Assembly (NCBI GenBank): GCA_964368875.1
Contig: CAYJDG010000073.1
Span: forward strand, 1-6,010
Origin: CAYJDG01 sp964368875
Lineage (GTDB): Bacteria; Pseudomonadota; Alphaproteobacteria; Micavibrionales; Micavibrionaceae
Direction: 5' to 3'
Length of the DNA stretch: 6,010 nucleotides
Under the pieces are notes generated by a model. The model made no database searches, was not told the DNA's origin, and saw nothing but the letters and a program-made list of their open reading frames with translations. Below, piece by piece: positions 1 to 5,770 of the stretch (position 1 is the first letter of the stretch; each line of letters starts with the position of its first letter). Made by a program: the position numbers and the translations under genes.

Positions 1-183
1 CGGGACAGGTTCGAGCCGCAGGTATCACCGGCACAGCATGAATATATGGCTGTGCAGCGTGTTTGCGAAAAACTCAATTCTCGTTTTGTGGGCAGCAGAG
101 ACGCTCTTGCTCAGCATAGAGTTGAGGGCTGCGTTATGGCTGTCTATGCGCTTAAAACCTTGCAGAGCTTGACCCATCGCTGA
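1..183 (+). CDS. C-terminal end of an unidentified protein (partial, cut by left edge)
   Basis: Frame 1 of the plus strand is open from the first base to a TGA at 181-183, giving 60 residues with no start, so the gene would begin outside the window. The peptide is hydrophilic and helix-prone, with a believable mix of charged and hydrophobic residues (it contains AVQRVCEKLNSRF and VMAVYALKTLQSL and ends in THR). I do not recognise a family. It would converge on cckA with a gap of only 24 bases between the stops. A second plus frame is also open for about 55 codons, but its product is rich in Trp, Leu and Cys and looks like a shadow. The call rests on reading-frame length and composition alone. 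It could be a chance open frame, although the tight packing of the rest of the window favours a real gene. Confidence 0.45.
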   Translation, partial: RDRFEPQVSPAQHEYMAVQRVCEKLNSRFVGSRDALAQHRVEGCVMAVYALKTLQSLTHR

Positions 184-207
184 CCTGCAACCCAGCGCAG
201 ATATAGA

Positions 208-2709
208 TCAGCTCTCCAGCACTTCCTTGACCTTTGCCGCCAGTTGCTTGAGCGAGAATGGCTTAGGCAGGAAGTAGATCCCCTCGCCCATATGGTCCTT
301 GAGCTTGTCTTCGGTGTAACCGGACATGAAGATAATTTTCATGGTCGGGTTATCGGCGCGAATATGCTTGGCCAGCGTCGGTCCGTCCATGCTCGGCATG
401 ATCACATCGGTGATCAAGAGATCGATCGGTTTTTTGAGGTCTTTATAGACCTGCAACCCGGCCTCGCCGCTCTCGGCGGTTTCGACTTCGTAGCCTTTGT
501 TGGTCAGCGCGCGCGTCGAGAAGGTGCGCACCGCGTCTTCGTCTTCAACCAGAAGAATACGCGCCGTGCCGGTCAGATCGCTGACTGCATCTTCAGGGGC
601 GACGACAATTTTTTCTTCTTCGGCCATTTCCGTCAGGCGCGGCAAATAAATGCTGAAGGTCGTGCCCCGGCCAAGTTCGCTATCAACAGCCAGATAGCCG
701 CCCGTCTGCCGGATGATCCCGTAGACGGTTGCAAGACCAAGCCCAGTCCCCTGCCCGACATCCTTGGTCGTAAAGAACGGCTCGAATATGCGCGGCAGGA
801 CATCCGGAGGAATGCCCGTCCCGGTATCGGTGACATCGATACGCACCCAATGGCCGACCGGCATCATATCCTCGCCGCATTTATGCGGTTCGCGGTTGAC
901 GAAGTGGCTGGTCGTGACGGTGAGCGTGCCGCCGCCCGGCATGGCATCGCGGCCATTGACGGCCATGTTGACGAGAACCTGTTCCATCTGGCCACCATCA
1001 ACCTTGACGAAGCCAAGGTCTGAGCCATGGACCAGTTTGAGATCGATATTCGCCCCGATCAAACGGCGCAGAAGATGCGCGAGTTCGGTCATGATGTCGG
1101 TGACATCCTGCACTTTCGGGCGCAGGGTCTGCTGGCGCGAGAATGCGAGCAACTGGCGGACGAGGTTGGCGGCGCGGTTCGAGTTCTGCTTGATCTGCTG
1201 CAAATCGCCGAAGGATGGATCGCCGGGCTTGTGCCGTAGCAGCAACAGATCACAGAAGCCGATGATGGCAGTCAGGAGGTTGTTAAAGTCATGCGCGATG
1301 CCGCCCGCGAGCTGACCGACCGCCTGCATTTTCTGCGACTGGATGAACTGGCTTTCGAGCGATTTCTGCTGGGTGAGATCGATGAAATGCAAGAGGATGT
1401 GAGCGCCATCAGCAAATTTCCGCGCGTACATCCGCGCTGGAATGACTTCTTTTTGCTTTTCCGACCACAGCTGAATTTCCATCGGATCGAGCAGCTGATC
1501 TTCGCGCTGGATACGGTTGAGGATTGAGAGCACGTTATCCCAGTCGGCCTTATCAACCATTTCCTGAAAGTTATGGCTTTCGATATCATTGACTGGACGA
1601 CCGATCATCGCGGCGAGTACATCGTTACAATCTTCGACCTTGAGATCGTTGCCGATAATCGCAATACCAAGCGGGGCTTCTTCGAAGAAACGGCGGAAGC
1701 GGACTTCGGAGGCTTCAAGGGCTTGGCGCATCGCGCGCTCAGCCGTCAGATCGTTGACCACACCGCGCGTGCGCACCCTGCCATCGTCTTCGTGAACGAC
1801 GCCCTGGTTGACCGAGGCGAGAAAAAGTTTTCCGCCCGGACCCTTCATGCGGATTTCACCGACCTGCCGCACGCCTCCGCCATCCTTGATATCGTAAGGC
1901 GCGGCATTCTGCGGCGGTTCGGCCAGATAGGAATGGAGACGGCCATTGTCGAGCATCGTCTGAATATCTTCACCGACCCAGCGGGCGAGCGTGGCATTCA
2001 CAAACACAAAGCGGCCCTGTTCATCGACTGAGAAAAATCCCACAGGTGCGTTGTCAGTAAAGTCGATTAGCTTTTCGCGCTCTTCGCTGACCTGACGGTT
2101 GCGTTCATAGCGTTCGGTAATGTCGTCGATACGCCAGTGAATATAGCCTGCCCACCCCGGTACCGGCTGCGCCGTGACCATCATCCAGATATTGTGATCG
2201 CCCTTGTCGAGACGCAGTTCGATGGAGTCCGTGAGACCCCGATGCGCCTGATCGGCAAGGCCGCGGAAATGCGCAAGGGCCTCATCATTCGCCGCAAAAA
2301 TCTTTACAAGCGTGTCATAGCCCGGTGGGCCGATTTCAGCGCACAGCGCTTCGAAGCGGACATTGGTGATGATGACGTTGTCGGCGCCGTCGGTGATCAG
2401 GCGCGCGCTGTGGCTGGCTTCGAGGACTTCCTTGAGGAGTGCGCGCTCTTTTTCGGCGGGGCTGAACAGGCGCAAAATCTGTTGCAGGGCATAGGCCCCT
2501 ATAAAAGCCCCAAGAAACAAGACGACGAGCACGACCAGCACAGTGCGCGACACATCAAGCGCCGAGACCACGGCGAGACAGAACCCGACATAGGCAAAAG
2601 CGACAAAGACCAGCGCCCAGATGTTGAGGCTGGGCGGGGCATAGGCGGCCCGGGGTGGCTGGACGGGTTTATGGTGCCGCGAGATAAATTCGGCGTGATC
2701 GAGTTTCAT
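208..2709 (-). CDS. cckA: Cell-cycle hybrid histidine kinase CckA
   Basis: Inner-membrane hybrid sensor kinase of 833 residues. In alphaproteobacteria CckA passes phosphate through ChpT to CtrA and CpdR, controlling division, motility and replication. Visible in order: a short cytoplasmic N-terminus; two hydrophobic helices (about 28-51 and 54-77) separated by a tiny loop; three PAS-like regions (about 92-200, 212-325, 335-447); a HisKA region with GGIAHDFNNLLT, phosphoacceptor His473; an ATPase domain with N-box Asn585, DTGTG at 628-632, an FEPFFTTK F-box from 642 and GQGTGLGLA at 652-660; and a receiver domain (about 716-832) with Glu722/Asp723, phosphoacceptor Asp768, Ser796 and Lys816. 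The C-terminal FLPKPFSLKQLAAKVKEV is, from memory, characteristic of CckA rather than of hybrid kinases in general, and the nearby fliQ-fliR-flhB supports the name. The open frame runs upstream to 2865, but that start would overlap the divergent gene and its promoter. The ATG at 2709 begins a plausible N-terminus, though it has only a weak ribosome binding site. Caulobacter CckA is, from memory, shorter (about 690 residues), so the sensory part here is larger. Confidence 0.95.
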   Translation of the reverse strand: MKLDHAEFISRHHKPVQPPRAAYAPPSLNIWALVFVAFAYVGFCLAVVSALDVSRTVLVVLVVLFLGAFIGAYALQQILRLFSPAEKERALLKEVLEASHSARLITDGADNVIITNVRFEALCAEIGPPGYDTLVKIFAANDEALAHFRGLADQAHRGLTDSIELRLDKGDHNIWMMVTAQPVPGWAGYIHWRIDDITERYERNRQVSEEREKLIDFTDNAPVGFFSVDEQGRFVFVNATLARWVGEDIQTMLDNGRLHSYLAEPPQNAAPYDIKDGGGVRQVGEIRMKGPGGKLFLASVNQGVVHEDDGRVRTRGVVNDLTAERAMRQALEASEVRFRRFFEEAPLGIAIIGNDLKVEDCNDVLAAMIGRPVNDIESHNFQEMVDKADWDNVLSILNRIQREDQLLDPMEIQLWSEKQKEVIPARMYARKFADGAHILLHFIDLTQQKSLESQFIQSQKMQAVGQLAGGIAHDFNNLLTAIIGFCDLLLLRHKPGDPSFGDLQQIKQNSNRAANLVRQLLAFSRQQTLRPKVQDVTDIMTELAHLLRRLIGANIDLKLVHGSDLGFVKVDGGQMEQVLVNMAVNGRDAMPGGGTLTVTTSHFVNREPHKCGEDMMPVGHWVRIDVTDTGTGIPPDVLPRIFEPFFTTKDVGQGTGLGLATVYGIIRQTGGYLAVDSELGRGTTFSIYLPRLTEMAEEEKIVVAPEDAVSDLTGTARILLVEDEDAVRTFSTRALTNKGYEVETAESGEAGLQVYKDLKKPIDLLITDVIMPSMDGPTLAKHIRADNPTMKIIFMSGYTEDKLKDHMGEGIYFLPKPFSLKQLAAKVKEVLES

Positions 2710-2743
2710 GCCCCGAGAATGCCATAAGGGGGTACGATTCGGT

Positions 2744-2769
2744 AGCCGGATAAACCCTTTATACGGGCT
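2744..2769. repeat. Imperfect inverted repeat in the cckA upstream region (operator-like)
   Basis: Arms CCGGATAAA (2746-2754) and TTTATACGG (2758-2766) match as an inverted repeat at 8 of 9 positions around a CCC spacer. The flanks AGCC and GGCT extend the dyad to 2744-2769 if one base is bulged. It lies between the rightward stress promoter and the cckA start and covers the best leftward -10 candidate. It is not followed by a T-run and sits in a promoter region, so a protein-binding site is more likely than a terminator. The binding protein, if any, is unknown. Confidence 0.4.
2758..2763 (-). promoter_or_regulatory. Candidate -10 box for cckA
   Basis: Reading leftward, TATAAA lies here, matching a sigma-70 -10 hexamer at 5 of 6 positions. 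It would start transcription near 2751 and give a leader of roughly 40 bases before the ATG at 2709. No good TTGACA-like -35 is found 16-18 bases upstream, so the promoter would need an activator or be weak. I saw no CtrA-type TTAA-N7-TTAA site in the spacer. This is an inference from a single hexamer. Confidence 0.25.
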
Positions 2770-2773
2770 GGAT

Positions 2774-2799
2774 GGAACCAGAGTTATGACTTTTTGGTT
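2774..2799 (+). promoter_or_regulatory. Candidate EcfG (general stress sigma factor) promoter
   Basis: GGAAC at 2774-2778 is followed after exactly 17 bases by GGTT at 2796-2799. The known EcfG consensus of alphaproteobacteria (also SigT and RpoE2) is GGAAC, 16-17 bases, then CGTT, so 8 of 9 defined positions match with correct spacing. Transcription would start around 2805-2808, leaving a leader of some 20-25 bases that contains the ribosome binding site of the following stress-protein gene. Motif, spacing, strand, distance and the nature of the downstream gene agree. No experimental proof can be seen here. Confidence 0.65.
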
Positions 2800-2816
2800 G
2801 GAGTAGAGACTTACCC

Positions 2817-2823
2817 AAGGAGG
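2817..2823 (+). promoter_or_regulatory. Strong ribosome binding site that helps choose among three ATGs
   Basis: AAGGAGG is a full Shine-Dalgarno match. Three ATG codons follow back to back at 2826, 2829 and 2832, at spacings of 2, 5 and 8 bases. The first is too close for efficient initiation; the second and third are in the usual range. Confidence 0.85.
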
Positions 2824-2828
2824 CCATG

Positions 2829-3410
2829 ATGATGAATTCAGCCCTAAGTACCCAAAATGAACCAACCGCCCAGCAGGATGCGACTATCCGGGAAACAGTT
2901 GGCTTATTCCCGAGTGCTGATGCGTTGCAAAATGCCATCCGCGATTTAGAAGGCACGGCGTTCCCCCGCCAGGATATTTCGGTTATGGCGAGCGAAACCG
3001 AACTTGAAAAAGTGTTTGGCAGCCGAACTGTTGAACCGTCCCTCGTTATGGATGATGCCCGCACTCCGCGAGAGGCCCCGTCCCGTCCTGAAGAACAGAC
3101 GATTGGAGCCGCCGCTATGATTGGGGGCGCAACCTATGTCGGCGCGATGTCTTTGGCATTGGCGGCAGGCGCAGTCACGTTTCCGGCTATGCTCGGCGCG
3201 GTTATTCTCGGTGGTGTCGGCGGTGGTGCCGTAGGCGCAGCCCTGACCAAAATCATGGGCGACCGCTATAACAGCCATATTGAAGAGCAGCTGGTTAAAG
3301 GTGGCTTGCTGTTATGGGTCCGCACTCCGGACCTTAGCCGCGAAGAGCTGGCCATGAGCATCATGTCCAAGCATGGCGGTCAGCATATCCACGTGCATGA
3401 GATTCACTAG
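2829..3410 (+). CDS. YflT-like (general stress protein 17M type) protein with glycine-rich hydrophobic core
   Basis: Protein of 193 residues from the second of three consecutive ATGs, chosen because the AAGGAGG site is 5 bases away (8 from the third, 2 from the first). Residues about 23-55 (TVGLFPSADALQNAIRDLEG, then DISVMAS) resemble the alpha/beta start of heat-induced stress protein YflT/GSP17M-like domains, in which a polypeptide 'regulates' by an unknown mechanism. A disordered charged stretch rich in Pro, Arg and Glu (about 66-90) follows. Next comes a Gly/Ala-rich hydrophobic segment (about 92-141, with GGVGGGAVGAAL) that could form a membrane hairpin or glycine zipper. The C-terminal part (about 150-193) again looks alpha/beta, with GGLLLWVRTPD, and ends in a His-rich HIHVHEIH. 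No signal peptide or catalytic motif is seen. It is the first gene of a likely two-gene unit, 31 bases ahead of the DCC-family gene, and is preceded by a near-consensus EcfG promoter, which fits a stress role. The molecular function is unknown. Confidence 0.8.
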   Translation: MMNSALSTQNEPTAQQDATIRETVGLFPSADALQNAIRDLEGTAFPRQDISVMASETELEKVFGSRTVEPSLVMDDARTPREAPSRPEEQTIGAAAMIGGATYVGAMSLALAAGAVTFPAMLGAVILGGVGGGAVGAALTKIMGDRYNSHIEEQLVKGGLLLWVRTPDLSREELAMSIMSKHGGQHIHVHEIH

Positions 3411-3429
3411 ATAATTATACCGGGCGGCT

Positions 3430-3435
3430 TATATT
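3430..3435 (+). promoter_or_regulatory. Possible -10 box for a leaderless transcript
   Basis: TATATT ends 6 bases before the ATG at 3442, so a transcript from it would start at or next to the start codon. The gene has no good Shine-Dalgarno sequence (only GGA 3 bases upstream), which fits leaderless initiation. No -35 element is evident, and the hexamer could be chance in an AT-rich gap. Confidence 0.2.
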
Positions 3436-3441
3436 GGACGT

Positions 3442-3891
3442 ATGAGTGCGCCCTACAGCTATAAGTCCGATCCGGCAGTTCCGCCCTTCGACGATTCCCA
3501 TCCCGTCATCGTCATGGATGGGACATGCGTCCTGTGCACCCGCGGGATTGGCTGGCTGCTTCGTTTTGATACCTCCCGCAAATTCCGCGTTGCCCCGATC
3601 CAGACCGCAACGGGGCGTGCGCTTTATATTCATTACGGCTTTAATCCAGAAACCTATGACACGTTTATGGTCATCGCGAATGGCCAAGCGCATGTCCGCA
3701 CCGATGGCTATATAGAGTGTTGCCGCCTGCTGGGTGGTCCGTGGAAAATTTTTATGATTGCGAAACTGATCCCACGCAGCTTGCGCGATATAGTTTATTA
3801 CTGGCTGGACCGCAACCGCCTGAAATGGTTTGGCCGGACGGAATACTGCAAGCTGATTCCACCGGATAAGCGGCCTCAGATACTCGAGTAA
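3442..3891 (+). CDS. DCC family (DUF393, YuxK-like) predicted thiol-disulfide oxidoreductase
   Basis: Protein of 149 residues, normal length for the family. After a 20-residue polar N-terminus comes the defining motif VMDGTCVLC, with Asp26, Cys29 and Cys32 as the predicted redox CxxC pair, followed by a helix (GIGWLLRFD). The middle part shows the family pattern of a strand with a small-residue turn (FMVIANGQAHVRTDGY) and the helix IECCRLLGGPWKI. The end carries the typical RLKWFGRTEYCKLIP block with Cys136, then R-x-x-x-L-E. The family is predicted to have a thioredoxin-like fold; substrates are not known. No signal peptide is seen, so it is probably cytoplasmic. It lies 31 bases after the stress-protein gene on the same strand, so the two are probably co-transcribed from the EcfG-type promoter. 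The start ATG has only a weak ribosome binding site; the alternative Met25 would remove the strand before the active site and is unlikely. Its stop abuts the flhB stop with no gap. Confidence 0.9.
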   Translation: MSAPYSYKSDPAVPPFDDSHPVIVMDGTCVLCTRGIGWLLRFDTSRKFRVAPIQTATGRALYIHYGFNPETYDTFMVIANGQAHVRTDGYIECCRLLGGPWKIFMIAKLIPRSLRDIVYYWLDRNRLKWFGRTEYCKLIPPDKRPQILE

Positions 3892-4974
3892 TTATTTCTG
3901 CGACTTGAACTTGCCCTGTTTCTTGTAGACGAACGAGATGACCTCGGCGACCGCCTTAAACAATTCTTCCGGCACCATCTGGTCGATCTCGACGCCCTCA
4001 TAGAGCGAGCGGGCCAGAGGTTTGTTCTCAAATAAAATGATTTTATGTTCCTTGGCGACTTCGCGGATACGCAGCGCCACTTCGTCGACGCCCTTGGCGA
4101 TCACTACTGGCGCAGGCTTGTCGTCCGGGTCGTATTTCAGCGCGATGGAATAGTGCGTCGGGTTTGTAATCACGACATCGGCCTTGGGGACAGCCTGCAT
4201 CATGCGCTGGCGGGCTTTTTCCATGCGCAGCTGTTTGAGGCGGCCTTTTACATACGGATCGCCTTCGGTCTGCTTATATTCATCTTTCAATTCCTGCTTG
4301 GTCATCCGCATCTGCTTGCCGAATTCCCAGCGCTGATACAGCACATCAGCAATCGACATTGCCAGCAGCACAACAAGAATACCCGTCATCATCTTGATGA
4401 CCATGGCCATCATGTCGCTCATCATCGCATCAAGCGACTGATCCATGGCGTGTTCGATGGAATGAAAATACGGATAGATGATCATGTAACAGACGATGCC
4501 AATCGCCGCGAGCTTGATAATCCCCTTGATGAATTCGACCACCGAGCGCAGCGAAAACAACCGGGTCCAGCCCTTGAGCGGGGAAATCTTGCTGAGGTCG
4601 GGGTTGAGGACTTCCGGCGCGAAAAGAATCCCGATCTGGGTGAACGGCCCAAAGAACGCGGCGAACATCAGGAAGAGCAGCGGAAAGGCGATGATCATCA
4701 GGGTCTTTAAAAAACTTTGCCCCAGTATCAGATCAAGGCCGCCCGGCACTTCGGGCATGGTATGCGCCTGTTCGAGATAGATTTTTAGAAAATCCATCAT
4801 GTGATGGAACATGGTCGGTACGCCGATGGCGATCAGGAGAGTGGCGGCGAGGAGCATGATCCAGGTGTTCAGCTCCTTCGACTGAGCCACCTGGCCGCGC
4901 TTTCGCGCTTCTTCGAGTTTTTTGGGTGTCGCGTCTTCGGTCTTCGAAGAGTCGTCCTGTTCGTCGTCGGCCAT
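3892..4974 (-). CDS. flhB: Flagellar type III export protein FlhB
   Basis: Inner-membrane component of the flagellar export apparatus that switches secretion from rod/hook to filament substrates. The 360 residues match the usual length of about 350-380. It begins with the typical charged N-terminus (DSSKTEDATPKKLEEARKRGQVAQSKE), followed by four hydrophobic segments (about 36-54, 88-110, 148-168 and 190-212). The cytoplasmic domain starts near 213 with the conserved R-M-T-K-QELKDEYK-EGDP block and contains the self-cleavage site Asn271-Pro-Thr-His274 in VVITNPTHYSIALKY. Residues PVVIAKGVDEVALRIREVA and ENKPLARSLY (about 316-325) are also family hallmarks. The cytoplasmic tail is short, ending about 15 residues after the last conserved helix. 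It is the last gene of the fliQ-fliR-flhB run; 8 bases separate the fliR stop from its ATG. A GGAGG lies inside the last codons of fliR, 12 bases upstream, a rather long spacing that suggests translational coupling. Confidence 0.98.
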   Translation of the reverse strand: MADDEQDDSSKTEDATPKKLEEARKRGQVAQSKELNTWIMLLAATLLIAIGVPTMFHHMMDFLKIYLEQAHTMPEVPGGLDLILGQSFLKTLMIIAFPLLFLMFAAFFGPFTQIGILFAPEVLNPDLSKISPLKGWTRLFSLRSVVEFIKGIIKLAAIGIVCYMIIYPYFHSIEHAMDQSLDAMMSDMMAMVIKMMTGILVVLLAMSIADVLYQRWEFGKQMRMTKQELKDEYKQTEGDPYVKGRLKQLRMEKARQRMMQAVPKADVVITNPTHYSIALKYDPDDKPAPVVIAKGVDEVALRIREVAKEHKIILFENKPLARSLYEGVEIDQMVPEELFKAVAEVISFVYKKQGKFKSQK

Positions 4975-4982
4975 GACTTACA

Positions 4983-5756
4983 TCAGCCTCCAGAGTTCAG
5001 GAAGAATTTCATGCCCTTGTCGAACTGGTCGAGCCAGATCAGCAGCATGCCGGACATGGTAAGGGCGAGCAGCACCAACGCGATATAAATCTGCACCGGA
5101 ATGGCAATCATAAAGACCTGCACCTGCGGCATCAGTTTCGACATCACGCCCATTGCGATATACAGCAAAAGAATAATGACCAGAAACGGCGCAGTGATCT
5201 GAATGCCGACCATAAAGCCACCGGCAACCGCCGAGGTCAGAAGCTCTGACATGCTGCCGACATCCGGCACCTTGCCGACCGGGAAAATATCATAGCTTCG
5301 CACGATGCCGAGGATCATCAGGTGATGCATATCGGTCGTAAACAGCAGCAGCATGCCGGACAGTGTCAGGAACGTGCCGATGATGGAGCCTTGTGTCGCA
5401 AAGGTAGGGTTGAAAAGCTGGGCGTTGGCGAGGCTTGATTGCGATGAGACGATAAAACCCGCCGTATCGAGCGCCGCCATAAGGGCACGCGCGATCAGAC
5501 CGATAAACATGCCGATAACGAACTCGCACATCATCACGGTGAGCAGCACGGGTGTTGCTGGAATTTTGACCGGCAGCGCCGTCTGGATCACAGGAAAAAA
5601 GACCAGCGCGAAACCAAGCGCGAAATACAGGCGGATATTGGCTGGAACAAAGGTGTTGCCGATGCCCGGCATGATCATCACAGCCGTGCCGATCCGGGTG
5701 AACGCAATCATAAAGGCGTAAATGCCAGTGGTTAGAAAACTTTCGAGGTCGCTCAT
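4983..5756 (-). CDS. fliR: Flagellar type III export gate protein FliR
   Basis: Integral membrane protein of the FliP-FliQ-FliR export gate; in solved gate structures one FliR joins five FliP and four FliQ. The 257 residues are a normal length. The N-terminal signature is present: TRIGTAVMIMPGIGNTFVPANIRLYFALGFAL (quoted in parts: TRIGTAVMIMPG at about 20-31, VPANIRLYFALG at 37-48). Hydrophobic segments lie at about 10-30, 42-60, 68-92, 125-145, 173-205 and 213-240. A conserved polar stretch with SSQSSLANAQLFNP (about 104-117) and the late motif SKLMPQVQVFMIAIPVQI (about 206-223) are typical of FliR. A GGGAGG ribosome binding site sits 5 bases before the ATG at 5756, and the gene begins 14 bases after fliQ stops, so they form one operon. 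The stop TGA at 4985-4983 lies 8 bases before the flhB start. Nothing is missing or broken. Confidence 0.97.
   Translation of the reverse strand: MSDLESFLTTGIYAFMIAFTRIGTAVMIMPGIGNTFVPANIRLYFALGFALVFFPVIQTALPVKIPATPVLLTVMMCEFVIGMFIGLIARALMAALDTAGFIVSSQSSLANAQLFNPTFATQGSIIGTFLTLSGMLLLFTTDMHHLMILGIVRSYDIFPVGKVPDVGSMSELLTSAVAGGFMVGIQITAPFLVIILLLYIAMGVMSKLMPQVQVFMIAIPVQIYIALVLLALTMSGMLLIWLDQFDKGMKFFLNSGG
4987..4991 (-). promoter_or_regulatory. Ribosome binding site of flhB within the end of fliR
   Basis: Reading leftward, GGAGG overlaps the Ser-Gly-Gly codons at the end of fliR. It is 12 bases from the flhB ATG at 4974 but only 3 from an intervening ATG at 4983-4981, which is followed at once by TAA. 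The placement ties flhB initiation to translation through fliR. Confidence 0.6.
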
Positions 5757-5761
5757 CTGCG

Positions 5762-5767
5762 CCTCCC
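5762..5767 (-). promoter_or_regulatory. Ribosome binding site of fliR
   Basis: Reading leftward, GGGAGG lies in the 14-base gap between fliQ and fliR, 5 bases before the fliR ATG, which supports the start at 5756. Confidence 0.85.
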
Positions 5768-5770
5768 GCT

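Noticed and set aside
244..1023. Long plus-strand open frame of 259 codons
   Set aside because: It lies wholly antisense to the conserved kinase and receiver domains of cckA, has no ribosome binding site worth noting, and its product is an atypical shadow peptide rich in His, Arg and Asp.
2137..2727. Plus-strand open frame of 196 codons
   Set aside because: Antisense to the N-terminal half of cckA and without similarity to anything I recognise; it stops just past the cckA start and has no promoter.
2736..2740. GATTC (GANTC, CcrM methylation motif) in the cckA leader
   Set aside because: A single site in a spacer of over 100 bases is expected by chance fairly often; without conservation it is no evidence for methylation control.
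2744..2769. The same dyad as a terminator or riboswitch
   Set aside because: No T-run follows on either strand, it lies in a divergent promoter region with no gene ending there, and it is too small for a known riboswitch.
2710..2865. Upstream extension of cckA to an ATG at 2865 (52 extra residues)
   Set aside because: It would overlap the start of the divergent stress gene, its ribosome binding site and the EcfG-type promoter. The extra residues do not look like coding sequence, and the Met at 2709 begins a normal N-terminus.
4045..4710. Plus-strand open frame of 221 codons
   Set aside because: It is antisense to the conserved part of flhB; the peptide is very rich in His, Asp and Arg, as expected from the mirror of a hydrophobic gene.
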